From an uncultured Collinsella sp. (GTDB lineage: Bacteria; Actinomycetota; Coriobacteriia; Coriobacteriales; Coriobacteriaceae), in assembly GCA_900551185.1 (NCBI GenBank), contig URVF01000006.1, positions 1 through 22,850 of the forward strand: a DNA stretch of 22,850 nt, read 5' to 3'. The notes under the pieces were generated by a model. It was not told the DNA's origin and ran no database searches. It saw only the letters and a list, made by a program, of their open reading frames with translations. The translations under genes and the position numbers were made by a program. Each line of letters begins with the position of its first letter. Position 1 is the first letter of the stretch. Shown here piece by piece: positions 7,470 to 13,900 of this stretch.

Positions 7470-7868
7470 GTGGAGTTGGAGTCGAATAACCACTCGGTGT
7501 TTCTCATGCACTACCATCTCGTGCTGGTGGTGAAGTACCGCCGCCGGGTCATCACCGACGCGGTATCCGACCGCGCCCGGGAGATCTTCGAGCGCATCGC
7601 ACCAACCTATGGAATCACCCTTGAGGAGTGGAACCACGATGTCGACCATGTGCACATGCTGTTCCGCGCCCAGCCGAAGACCGAGCTGTCGAAGTTCATC
7701 TGCGCCTACAAGAGCGCGAGCAGCCGCCTACTGAAGAAGGAGTTCCACGAGATCAGGCGCAAGCTCTGGAAGGAGTACTTCTGGAGCAGGAGCTTCTGCC
7801 TGCTTACGACAGGCGGAGCCCCCATCGAGGTCATCCGCCGTTACATCGAGAGCCAGGGGCAGAAATGA
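7470..7868 (+). CDS. tnpA: IS200-type Y1 (HUH) transposase TnpA
   Basis: 132 aa from GTG 7470, which has GAAAGGTGG 8 nt upstream; the open frame further back to 7392 runs through the left-end hairpin and is unlikely to be translated. The family signatures are present: HYHLVLVVKYRRRVI at the N-terminus, the HUH pair in VDHVHML (His60, His62), and the nucleophile Tyr125 in EVIRRYIESQ. The enzyme cuts and rejoins single-stranded element ends during replication-coupled peel-and-paste transposition. It stops within the tnpB start (ATGA), so the two are translationally coupled. Length is normal for the family and no key residue is missing. Confidence 0.92.
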   Translation: MELESNNHSVFLMHYHLVLVVKYRRRVITDAVSDRAREIFERIAPTYGITLEEWNHDVDHVHMLFRAQPKTELSKFICAYKSASSRLLKKEFHEIRRKLWKEYFWSRSFCLLTTGGAPIEVIRRYIESQGQK

Positions 7869-8995
7869 CGGTCACGATGCACAGGGCAGTGGTGTACCGC
7901 GCCTACCCGACACGTGAGCAGGCGGCTCTCATCGAGCGCACGTGCGGCTGCGCCCGTTTCGTCTACAACCGGATGCTCGCCGACAAGATCGCCCATTACG
8001 AGAAGACGGGCGAGATGCTGAAGGTCACCCCTGCCAGATACAAGCGGGAGTTCCCCTGGCTCAAGGAGGTGGACAGCTTCGCCCTCTGCAACGCCCAGCT
8101 GAACCTCGACGCCGCCTACCGGAACTTCTTCCGCCGGGTGAAGGCCGGGGAGAAGCACGGTTTTCCGAAATACAAGGCGAAGCACAGGAGCCGCTGCTGC
8201 TACAAGACCAACTTCGTAAACGGCAACATCCGCTTCGAGGGGGACGAGCGCTACCTGCGCCTACCCAAGCTCGGCAGCGTGAGGGTCAGGCAGAAAAGGG
8301 AGATAGACCCGTCGTGGAGGATCAAGAGCGTCACGGTCGAGCACACGAGGTCTGGCAGGTTTGAGGTGTCCGTCCTGTTCGAGTTCGAAACCCAAGAACC
8401 CGAGCAGGTCAAACCCGAGTCTTTCGTCGGCCTCGACTACTCCAGCCACGACCTCTACGTCACGAGCGACGGCGAGCGCCCTGGATACCCGCGATACTTC
8501 CGACATGCCGAAAGGAAGCTCGCACGTGAGCAGCGAAAGCTCTCCCGGATGCAGAAGGGTTCCGCCAATTGGCGAAAGCAGAAGCTCAGGGTCGCACGCG
8601 TCCACGAGAAGATGAAAAACCAGAGGAAGGATTTCCACCACAAGGCGGCGAACGGACTCGTGGAGCGCTACGACTGCGTGTGCGTGGAGGATCTTGACAT
8701 GAGGGGCATGTCCCGGAGCCTGAAGCTCGGCAAGTCCACGATGGACAACGGCTTCGGCATGTTCCGCGCCCTTCTCGGCTACAAGCTCGAAGACCGGGGC
8801 AAGCGTCTCGTCACCGTCGGTCGGCTGTTCCCGTCGAGCCAGCTCTGTCATGAGTGCGGCTACCGCTTCTCGGGAACCAAGGACCTGTCGGTTAGGGAGT
8901 GGACGTGCCCCTTGTGCGGTCGCACCCATGACCGCGACGTTAACGCTGCTCGGAACATCAGGGACGAAGGTATGAGGCTCGCGCTTTCGGCCTAG
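7865..8995 (+). CDS. tnpB: TnpB, RNA-guided RuvC-like nuclease
   Basis: 376 aa from ATG 7865, overlapping the tnpA stop. The N-terminal helix-turn region begins VVYRAYPTREQAALIERTCGCARFVYN. The split RuvC domain has Asp191 (GLDYSS), Glu275 (CVEDLDM) and Asp358 (RDVNAARN). A zinc finger (CHECGY ... CPLCG) lies between the last two. All catalytic residues are intact and the length is typical. TnpB binds the RNA made from the 3' end of its own gene and cuts DNA next to a target-adjacent motif, helping the IS persist. The end of the gene and the right-end hairpin should encode that guide RNA. Confidence 0.93.
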   Translation: MTVTMHRAVVYRAYPTREQAALIERTCGCARFVYNRMLADKIAHYEKTGEMLKVTPARYKREFPWLKEVDSFALCNAQLNLDAAYRNFFRRVKAGEKHGFPKYKAKHRSRCCYKTNFVNGNIRFEGDERYLRLPKLGSVRVRQKREIDPSWRIKSVTVEHTRSGRFEVSVLFEFETQEPEQVKPESFVGLDYSSHDLYVTSDGERPGYPRYFRHAERKLAREQRKLSRMQKGSANWRKQKLRVARVHEKMKNQRKDFHHKAANGLVERYDCVCVEDLDMRGMSRSLKLGKSTMDNGFGMFRALLGYKLEDRGKRLVTVGRLFPSSQLCHECGYRFSGTKDLSVREWTCPLCGRTHDRDVNAARNIRDEGMRLALSA

Positions 8996-9110
8996 AGGAA
9001 GCGAAACCGTGGGGCACACGGGGATAGCTCGTCGATACTGGCGACATCGGTTGCCTTGAGCGAGAAGCCCCCACCTCTAGCAGCGAAGTTGCAAGGTGGA
9101 TGGGAGCATG
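8960..9110 (+). ncRNA. Probable omega RNA region of the IS605-like element
   Basis: By family rule the guide RNA spans the 3' end of tnpB to the right end. Here 8996-9110 is non-coding and contains pairing segments, with the right-end stem CCACCT / AGGTGG at 9071-9099. The guide would be copied from flanking bases just past the right end, around 9110-9130. The boundaries are not resolved. Confidence 0.45.
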
Positions 9111-9151
9111 TCACTATCCATCATCCAACTAAAGAATACTGACTCACTGGT

Positions 9152-9412
9152 TCAGCGACGATGCATTTTTACCCTTGCGTTCCCACTCGCCGCGTCGGCG
9201 GTCGGAAGGGTCTCCGTCTCGCATTTAGCGACCTTGCACCCGTATCTGTCGAGCCAGGCGGCAAGCGCATCCCAATCGACGCGCTTCCAGTCGCCGCTCG
9301 GCGCGTGCTGCATCACGAGGCCTCCGGCGACCATGAGCGCGTGGACATGCTCTCCTTGCAGGCCAGCAATGATTCCGCCGGTGCATACGATGCTAGGTCG
9401 CTGTGCCGGCAC
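9152..9412 (-). pseudogene. TraD-like mobilization protein, 5'-truncated copy
   Basis: The minus-strand frame ends at TGA 9154-9152. From about 9343 it reads HALMVAGGLVMQHAPSGDWKR, then VDWDALAAWLDRYGCK, the same segment as the broken gene at 528-782 (26 of 38 positions). The basic helix that precedes HALM in that copy is absent. Upstream the frame only has a GTG at 9412 without a ribosome site and crosses the repeat-like sequence at 9404-9455. I read it as a fragment cut by an insertion on its 5' side, with the IS605-like right end about 40 bp past its 3' end. Confidence 0.5.
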
Positions 9413-9455
9413 TGTGCAAACGTATTGGCCTTTGTACCCCTTTTGGCAACTTTAG
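9404..9455. repeat. Repeat resembling an IS21-type end
   Basis: CTGTGCAAACGTATTGGCC and TTTGTACCCCTTTTGGCAAC stand in tandem. The second matches the complement of the tandem units at 12481-12525 (TGTGTCCCTTTTGGCAATTT). Tandem subterminal repeats of this length are typical of IS21-family ends, but no istA/istB genes are present, so this would be a relic. Low certainty. Confidence 0.3.
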
Positions 9456-9483
9456 CATGACTGTAGGTTAAACCAACCCACAG

Positions 9484-9606
9484 CCATGAGCACGTTAACG
9501 TAGTACTATACTAATTACTTAACATGCTCATATATTTCTAACTGCGACTTAGAATTATTTAATGTAGTCACATGTTAATGTGCTAATATATGACTACGTT
9601 ATTTCA
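9484..9606 (+). promoter_or_regulatory. parA promoter and candidate centromere (parC/parS)
   Basis: AT-rich 120 bp in an otherwise GC-rich area, with variants of CATGTTAATGTAGTCATAT in both orientations: CACGTTAACGTAGTACTAT (9491-9509), TTAACATGCTCATAT (9520-9534), AATGTAGTCACATGTTAATG (9561-9580) and ATATATGACTACGTTA (9587-9602). TGCTAATAT at 9581-9589 is an extended -10 box. For type Ib partition systems the RHH protein binds such repeats upstream of parA and represses the operon; that role is inferred. Confidence 0.55.
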
Positions 9607-9619
9607 GAAAGGGGAGGAC

Positions 9620-10171
9620 ATGGCGACGAACATCCTTTTGGTCAATCAGAAAGGCGGCGTCGGCAAGACGACGTTCGCCGACGAGATCGCCTGGGGCCTC
9701 AAGCGCCGCGGCCACAAGGTCGGCTTCGGCAACCTGGACCCACAGGGCGGTGCGAACCACGAGAAAAACCTGCTCGACGACGAGGACGCCGTGAATGTCA
9801 TCGACACGCCGGGTTTCCTGAGCGACGACACCGCCGAGTACGCCAAGAATGCGGATATCGCAATCGTCCCGGTGCAGCCCGGCACGCTGGGCCTGAAGCC
9901 CATGAAGCGCACGATCAGGGTCATCACCGAGGCGAACCCCGACCTGTCGTTCGCCATCATCGTCAACAACTTCGCCGGCAACCAGACGGTCGACCGCCAG
10001 TTCCTCGAACTGCTCGAAGCCGATGACTTGCCCGTGCTGGGCACCGTTCCGACCGCAGCGGCCTTCAAACAGGGCGCGGCCCTGGGCAAGCCCGTGTACG
10101 AAATCGCGAAGAGTGGCAAGGCCGCTCAGGCAATCGAGAGCATCCTGGACGAGATCGAGGAGGTCCTGTAA
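9620..10171 (+). CDS. parA: ParA-type partition ATPase (short, type Ib)
   Basis: 183 aa from ATG 9620 with AAGGGGAGG just upstream; an in-frame ATG at 9590 lacks a site. It begins with the deviant Walker A QKGGVGKTT (residues 10-18), then NLDPQGGANHE (switch/A' box), Walker B VIDTPG, and a C-terminal AAFKQGAALGKPV segment typical of plasmid ParA. There is no N-terminal HTH, which places it with the short type Ib ParA/ParF proteins whose operon is repressed by the partner. Its TAA overlaps the ATG of the next gene (TAATG). Function: ATP-dependent movement of plasmid copies along the nucleoid. Confidence 0.93.
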   Translation: MATNILLVNQKGGVGKTTFADEIAWGLKRRGHKVGFGNLDPQGGANHEKNLLDDEDAVNVIDTPGFLSDDTAEYAKNADIAIVPVQPGTLGLKPMKRTIRVITEANPDLSFAIIVNNFAGNQTVDRQFLELLEADDLPVLGTVPTAAAFKQGAALGKPVYEIAKSGKAAQAIESILDEIEEVL

Positions 10172-10473
10172 TGGCAAGCAAGTTCAAGAAATCGACCTCG
10201 TACTTCGACGTCGCAGCGGGGAAGGCCGAGGAGAGGCAGCAGAAAATCGTTGAAAGCGCATCTGAGCCCCAAAAACCGGCTCAACAGGTACGGAAAGCCG
10301 GGCGCCCAAAAAAGGGCCTTGAAGGGGCATCTGAGAGGCTTGTTCAGCTGTCTGTGTACGTTCCGGAGAGTTACCGAAAACGTTTGAAGCAAGTGGCACT
10401 CGAGGAAGACAAGTCCGTATCGGATATCGCTAGGGAGCTTTTCGATCGCTATCTGGCCGAAAAAGAGCTCTAG
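10171..10473 (+). CDS. ParB/ParG-like ribbon-helix-helix centromere-binding protein
   Basis: 100 aa, coupled to parA. The N-terminal half is basic and disordered-looking (SKFKKSTSYFDVAAGKAEERQ), as expected for the arm that stimulates ParA ATPase in ParG-like proteins. A GRPKKG patch lies in the middle. The C-terminal half is an RHH domain: LVQLSVYVPESYRKRLKQVA (strand and first helix), KSVSDIARELFDRYLAEKEL (second helix). It probably binds the AT-rich repeats upstream of parA. It is unrelated to large ParB CTPases. Confidence 0.85.
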   Translation: MASKFKKSTSYFDVAAGKAEERQQKIVESASEPQKPAQQVRKAGRPKKGLEGASERLVQLSVYVPESYRKRLKQVALEEDKSVSDIARELFDRYLAEKEL

Positions 10474-10480
10474 TTGAGTT

Positions 10481-10511
10481 AACGGGTGCCGAAGGGTGCC
10501 CGTTTTCTTTT
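10481..10511 (+). terminator. Terminator of the par operon
   Basis: AACGGGTGCC (10481-10490) pairs with GGTGCCCGTT (10495-10504) with two G-U pairs and a GAAG loop, followed by TTCTTTT. Confidence 0.8.
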
Positions 10512-10537
10512 ACCTTGGCCACTGAGAGCCGATTTAA

Positions 10538-10690
10538 GACCCCGTTTTATCTATCAGTGAGAAAACGGTCGGACCTCACCGATAGGACGTCTTATTTTCG
10601 ATTCTGTAGCTCCCTGCCGGTAATTGAAGTGACCAAATGTCGGTATCCAGATCAACCGGAAAACGGATTCGGCGTCATTGCCGAATTGTA
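10538..10690. other. Non-coding stretch with several hairpins
   Basis: No coding frame is supported from 10512 to 11442. This part holds overlapping stems CCGTTTT/AAAACGG (10542-10548, 10562-10568), GTGAG/CTCAC (10557-10561, 10575-10579) and ATTCGGC/GCCGAAT (10667-10673, 10680-10686). It could be part of the replication origin; no function is shown. Confidence 0.4.
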
Positions 10691-10719
10691 GGGCTTGCAA
10701 CTAAGTGGGATTAGTTCGC

Positions 10720-11006
10720 CCGGGGAGCCGAAGGCGACGCCGGCGCTGAGGGCTGACAGCGACGTAGTCGGGGAGCTGGGGCGTTAGCCCCCACACTTTT
10801 GGCCGAAGGCCATGCCAAGGAGCTGAAGGCGACGCGGAGTGAGGCATAGCCGAACGGAGGGCAAGGAGGCGTAGCCGACACGCAGGGAGCCGTAGGCGAC
10901 CGGAGAGCGAGCGGAGCGAGCGCCAAGGAGCGGCAGCGACGCGGAGAGAACGTAGTGAGCGGAGGGCAAGGCCGATAGGCCGCGCAGGGAGCTTCAGCGA
11001 CCGGAG
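10720..11006. repeat. Chain of mini-hairpins joined by conserved GGAG/GCGAC linkers
   Basis: Short stems with changing sequence alternate with conserved linkers. Stems include GCC-GAA-GGC (10727-10735), GGGGC-GTTA-GCCCC (10778-10791), GGCC-GAA-GGCC (10801-10811), GGC-ATA-GCC (10843-10851), GGC-GTA-GCC (10868-10876), GCC-GTA-GGC (10889-10897), GGCC-GATA-GGCC (10970-10981). Linkers such as CCAAGGAG, GCGACGCGGAG, CGGAGGGCAAGG, CGCAGGGAG and GCGACCGGAG recur in the same order in two blocks, 10815-10922 and 10923-11006. Open frames here are shadows. Confidence 0.8.
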
Positions 11007-11050
11007 ATTTGTTTAAGTATTATTTTCTTACCTCTTTTATTTAATTGGGT

Positions 11051-11373
11051 TATAACGAATTGTTATAGGGAATTGCACATCTAGCTGCGATTATTCAAAA
11101 AGTGCAATTATAACGAATCGTTATAATTTTTATAACAAAGCGTTATACGGAATATAACGGATCGTTATAACCAGACGGATGGGTATCAATAAAATCAGTT
11201 ATTTTTTATAACGAATCGTTATAGGTATAACGCTTTGTTATAGGCCTTTATAACGATTCGTTATAAAACAAACCCTCTGCCCCCCTAACCAATACCCGTG
11301 ATTTATAACAATCTGTTATAGGTATAACGATTCGTTATATAACAATCTGTTATAGGTATAACGATTCGTTATA
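11051..11373. repeat. Eleven 17-bp dyad iterons, probable replication origin
   Basis: Consensus TATAAC-NNNNN-GTTATA starts at 11051, 11109, 11131, 11153, 11207, 11226, 11249, 11304, 11323, 11338 and 11357. The half-sites TATAAC and GTTATA are invariant; only the five centre bases vary. Sites 8-9 and 10-11 are a duplicated pair. Sites 5-11 are flanked by an inverted GGGTATCAATA (11181-11191 and 11380-11390). AT-rich DNA next to a rep-like gene fits an iteron origin or an operator array for the winged-helix protein. Confidence 0.8.
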
Positions 11374-11403
11374 AACCTTTATTGATACCCCACCCACGAA
11401 CCA

Positions 11404-11441
11404 AAAAGGGTCCCAGATGCGTGCTGATCCGGGACCCTTTT
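11404..11441 (-). terminator. Terminator of the rep-like gene
   Basis: AAAAGGGTCCC (11404-11414) and GGGACCCTTTT (11431-11441), a perfect 11-bp stem right after the minus-strand stop at 11443; on that strand it ends in a T run. It could work both ways. Confidence 0.85.
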
Positions 11442-11442
11442 A

Positions 11443-11931
11443 CTACTTCTCATCTGTAGTTTTCTGCTTTTTGAGCTTACTTTTCCAACCATTTTCCTTG
11501 GCGACGCGTCTCACTGCCGGCATGTTGACGACGTAGATACCGTCGCCATCGACTGTAATCAGGTTCTTGCTCTTCAAACCTCTGATGGCACGCGCGACAG
11601 CAGGTTGCTTCAGGTCGACGTTATCGCCTATTTCTCCCTGGGTCATGAAAAGGCCTTTGGAGACCTCTTTTCCGTGGAGAACCGGGTTCGGCCCGCGCTT
11701 TACCTGCAACGTGTAGATCAGATCGAGGACTTTGCGCTCAGCAATGCTGCCTGTGACATAGTCAAAGGCTCGCATAGTCTTGCGCGGCACGTCGGCCAAG
11801 AGCTCGGCCAGCGCCTCTTCACGTTCCCGAACGTCTTGAACTGCCTTTTTCTCTTCCTCGGACAAGGGCCCATCGAGGAGCGATGGTTGTTGCCTCTCCT
11901 TGTCCCAGGGCAGTGCCTCATTTTCACTCAT
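11443..11931 (-). CDS. Winged-helix replication protein, RepL-like
   Basis: 162 aa from ATG 11931, which has GAGAGG 9 nt upstream; an ATG at 11985 has no site. The N-terminal 50 residues are charged and helical (LSEEEKKAVQDVREREEALAE). From about residue 70 a DNA-binding domain follows: SIAERKVLDLIYTLQVKRGP, TQGEIGDNVDLKQPAVARAI (helix-turn-helix), RGLKSKNLITVDGDGIYVVN (wing). The length, the wing ending in a GIYVVN segment, and its place beside an iteron-like array and behind a CopG-like gene fit plasmid RepL proteins. A pure transcription regulator remains possible. On the minus strand GATGGCCTC and GAGGCATC (11960-11937) form a hairpin that hides the GAGAGG site, a sign of controlled translation. 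Confidence 0.6.
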   Translation of the reverse strand: MSENEALPWDKERQQPSLLDGPLSEEEKKAVQDVREREEALAELLADVPRKTMRAFDYVTGSIAERKVLDLIYTLQVKRGPNPVLHGKEVSKGLFMTQGEIGDNVDLKQPAVARAIRGLKSKNLITVDGDGIYVVNMPAVRRVAKENGWKSKLKKQKTTDEK

Positions 11932-11936
11932 TAGTT

Positions 11937-11960
11937 GATGCCTCTCGGTGCGAGGCCATC
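11937..11960 (-). promoter_or_regulatory. Hairpin masking the rep ribosome site
   Basis: In the minus-strand RNA GATGGCCTC (11960-11952) pairs with GAGGCATC (11944-11937) apart from one bulged G; the loop and 3' arm include GAGAGG, the only ribosome site before ATG 11931. A second perfect hairpin AGCACGT/ACGTGCT lies upstream at 12037-12020. Confidence 0.5.
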
Positions 11961-12048
11961 CAACCCAGTTGCCGAACGTGACCATAATATTTTGGTATTA
12001 CGACAACAGAAGTGTCCACAGCACGTCTTTACGTGCTAAAATGCAGAC

Positions 12049-12118
12049 AACAACGGGCTGAATAGCCAATTTCTGATTTGAAAGAAGTCCCTCTTGCTTG
12101 CCGGCGTGGGGACTTTTT
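12049..12118 (+). ncRNA. Candidate counter-transcribed RNA between copG and rep
   Basis: On the plus strand TAAAAT (12037-12042) with a weak TGTCCA (12013-12018) can start RNA near 12049. About 65 nt later AAGTCCC (12085-12091) and GGGACTT (12109-12115) form a stem followed by TTTTTC, a good terminator with no plus-strand gene to serve. It lies wholly in the leader between minus-strand copG and rep, where pMV158-like (RNAII) and Inc18-like (RNAIII) plasmids encode antisense RNAs that limit Rep synthesis. Confidence 0.45.
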
Positions 12119-12129
12119 TCATATCTAAA

Positions 12130-12306
12130 CTAAATCTGGCGGTATTGGTCCTCGTGGTTTGCGATGTACTCCTGAAGTGCCAGGATCACGTACGCCGATT
12201 TACTGATGCCAATCTCGCGAGAAATCTTATCCAACTTTGAATAAAGCACCGTCGGCAGGGTCAACATCATCCGTTTAGTCATCGGCTTGTCGTTGCTCTG
12301 CGCCAT
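12130..12306 (-). CDS. CopG-like ribbon-helix-helix repressor (58 aa)
   Basis: The minus-strand ATG at 12306 has AAGGAGG 8 nt upstream. The 58-aa product starts MAQSNDKPMTKRMMLTLP and reads as an RHH domain: strand KRMMLTLPTV, helix one LYSKLDKISREIG, helix two SKSAYVILALQEYIAN, acidic tail HEDQYRQI. Size and fold match plasmid copy-number repressors of the CopG type and small RHH regulators. It is first in a minus-strand pair with the RepL-like gene, 198 bp apart. The upstream region has a TGATATCA palindrome (12341-12348) over a likely promoter (TTGCTT at 12375-12370 on the minus strand), so autorepression is probable (inference). Confidence 0.8.
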   Translation of the reverse strand: MAQSNDKPMTKRMMLTLPTVLYSKLDKISREIGISKSAYVILALQEYIANHEDQYRQI

Positions 12307-12453
12307 ACTTTTAGCCTCCTTTCGTATATCTTGAGTGGCATGATATCACAATATATGAAAGTGTAAGCAATCACAGGTAAACGGTTTGTACTCTAGTACT
12401 ACTGTACACGGTTTCCCGTGCCGCGAATGAAAGCTGTCGCTTTTTAGCGGCCC

Positions 12454-12476
12454 CTATGGGTTGAGATAACCCATAG
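12454..12476. repeat. Perfect hairpin CTATGGGTT / AACCCATAG
   Basis: 9-bp perfect stem with a 5-nt loop (GAGAT), without a T run. Directly followed by the tandem 22-23-bp units at 12481-12525. Otherwise 12307-12710 holds no gene that I can support. Confidence 0.6.
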
Positions 12477-12480
12477 CAGA

Positions 12481-12525
12481 CAAAATTGCCAAAAGGGACA
12501 CAGCAAATTGTCGAAAAGGGCACAG
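12481..12525. repeat. Two tandem 22-23-bp repeats, IS21-end-like
   Basis: CAAAATTGCCAAAAGGGACACAG (12481-12503, first 20 bases quoted in two parts: CAAAATTGCC and AAAAGGGACA) is followed at once by CAAATTGTCGAAAAGGGCACAG (12504-12525). The reverse complement resembles the element at 9404-9455. May be a relic transposon end or a protein-binding array. Confidence 0.5.
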
Positions 12526-12711
12526 TGAAACACCCCTGGAATCAGCTGTTACGATAAAAACGGGGGGTAACTCCGCGGACACGGCCTAGCGCGCTGCCAT
12601 CCAGTGCCGATTCTGCCATACTCGCAATTCGGCGAGGATGAGGAGTATGAATTGATCGGGGCGGCCTTTTGACGTCAAAGCCTTAGTGAATATCCTAAAA
12701 GTGCTAGCTGA

Positions 12712-12740
12712 TTGACAATATTAAATATTGTTTCTAATAT
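12712..12740 (+). promoter_or_regulatory. Strong sigma-70 promoter with palindromic spacer
   Basis: TTGACA (12712-12717), 17-bp spacer, TAATAT (12735-12740). The spacer contains CAATATTAAATATTG (12716-12730), a palindrome except for its centre, so a repressor bound there would block polymerase. It drives the secreted peptidase pair. Confidence 0.8.
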
Positions 12741-12775
12741 AGCGGCAAATAAGATCTGGAATGGAAGGCGATCTT

Positions 12776-13900
12776 ATGGAATCTTTGAAACGAAAATTCA
12801 ATCATTTCATCTTAATTGTGGGGGTTGTGCTGCTTTGTGCTTTGACTAGCCCCGTTACTTGCCGTGCCGAATCATTGACCTTGCTTACGCCAGATTTGGC
12901 AAGGCAGATGGCCGAAGAATTTGCCTGTGATGTTGATGGGGGTGTATCCAGGCATGCATGCGATCCCATCAAAATATACGGGGACAACGGAAGGGCAATT
13001 GGCTATTCAATTGATTTTCGCAAGGATGATGGGGAAGCAGCTGGATATGTAATATTTGATAATAGCCAAGAAGATTTGATATCCGAGTATTCCCTGTCCG
13101 ATGGGGCAGCGAGTCCTGTAGACAGGCTTGGACAGGCCAGCGTGCTATTGGAAAGCGATGGCGGGTACGACGGAAAGGTGGTAAAGACCTCGCCATTTGA
13201 CTACGGCTTGTATTCCGAAGAAAAGAACGAGATAACGGATGGGCTTGAAACTGAAGCATATTCGTTTGACGATGAGTCTGAGACACCGTCTACAGGCAGC
13301 TGGGATGATGTATTTATTAATACGGGCACAGGTGGTTATGGCATATCCTACATGAAAACCATACCTGAATTCATTTCTATTTCTGAGGATCAAGTCGAAG
13401 CTTCTGCTAAGAGATACGCTTGCGCCGTCTCTGCCATGCTTAATTGTTCGGTTTTTTACTGTAATCTACCATCCCGATTCGATAAAGTTAAAAATGAATA
13501 TGATGAGCTTTGGAGTTTAAGCGACACAACGAAAGAAAGAACAACCGGTGGAATCACCTATGGCTCAACACTAAACAGTAAAATCGGCCCGACATTTACG
13601 ACATATTGTTCAAGGCATGGCAAGGCTGTTACATATACGTATGCGGACAACCCCACTTTTAACGCATTCTCTGCCCGAGCAGACCACAATAATATGTCGA
13701 TTGTCTGTCTTGGAATCAATAAGAATGGAAAGCGGTCTGGTCACGCTATGGCTGTTGAAGGTTATGGCCAGATGACCAATGGCGCTAAGAAAATGAACAT
13801 GCTGGTTGTTGCCGATGGGTGGTACAGCTCTCCTCGTTATTTGAATTATGCCTATGCTAATTACACGGATAAGGCAGGGGTATTTTTCTTTGGCGAATAA
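12776..13900 (+). CDS. Secreted papain-fold (C39-like) cysteine peptidase
   Basis: 374 aa from ATG 12776, with GGAAGG 7 nt upstream. Residues 1-32 are a signal peptide (KRKFNHF then ILIVGVVLLCALTSPV, cleavage near CRA). The middle, about 33-195, is acidic and Ser/Asp-rich and may act as a propeptide. The C-terminal 180 residues carry a papain-like triad: Cys216 in YACAVSAMLN, His323 in RSGHAMAVEGYG, Asp347 in VVADGWYSS. This order and spacing fit Peptidase_C39_2-type secreted enzymes. The gene is clearly more AT-rich than its neighbours, which suggests acquisition. It is followed with overlap by a membrane-anchored partner and a strong terminator. The substrate is unknown; a peptide-processing or surface-cleaving role is inference. 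Confidence 0.75.
   Translation: MESLKRKFNHFILIVGVVLLCALTSPVTCRAESLTLLTPDLARQMAEEFACDVDGGVSRHACDPIKIYGDNGRAIGYSIDFRKDDGEAAGYVIFDNSQEDLISEYSLSDGAASPVDRLGQASVLLESDGGYDGKVVKTSPFDYGLYSEEKNEITDGLETEAYSFDDESETPSTGSWDDVFINTGTGGYGISYMKTIPEFISISEDQVEASAKRYACAVSAMLNCSVFYCNLPSRFDKVKNEYDELWSLSDTTKERTTGGITYGSTLNSKIGPTFTTYCSRHGKAVTYTYADNPTFNAFSARADHNNMSIVCLGINKNGKRSGHAMAVEGYGQMTNGAKKMNMLVVADGWYSSPRYLNYAYANYTDKAGVFFFGE

Larger units (their letters stand above)
7354..9110 (+). mobile_element. IS200/IS605-type element with tnpA and tnpB
   Basis: A Y1 transposase gene and a TnpB gene overlap by ATGA and are flanked by related subterminal hairpins. Left: CTCCCTCCT (7368-7376) with AGGTGGGAG (7390-7398), inside a wider GAACCCCGA / TCGGGGTTC stem (7354-7362 and 7404-7412). 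Right: CCACCT (9071-9076) with AGGTGG (9094-9099), then ATGGGAG. The size of about 1.75 kb and the order tnpA-tnpB fit the IS605 group. Exact cleavage sites cannot be fixed from one copy; the limits given are the hairpins. Confidence 0.85.

Noticed and set aside
8261..9019. 252-aa antisense frame over tnpB
   Set aside because: It mirrors the tnpB codons, with no start site and no family features. TnpB on the other strand is certain.
10711..10969. Minus-strand frames in the mini-hairpin chain
   Set aside because: Low-complexity Pro/Ser/Ala/Arg products produced by the repeat itself, with no start signals.
11605..11934. 109-aa plus-strand frame opposite the RepL-like gene
   Set aside because: Shadow of the minus-strand gene, which has a ribosome site, a winged-helix pattern and a matching terminator.
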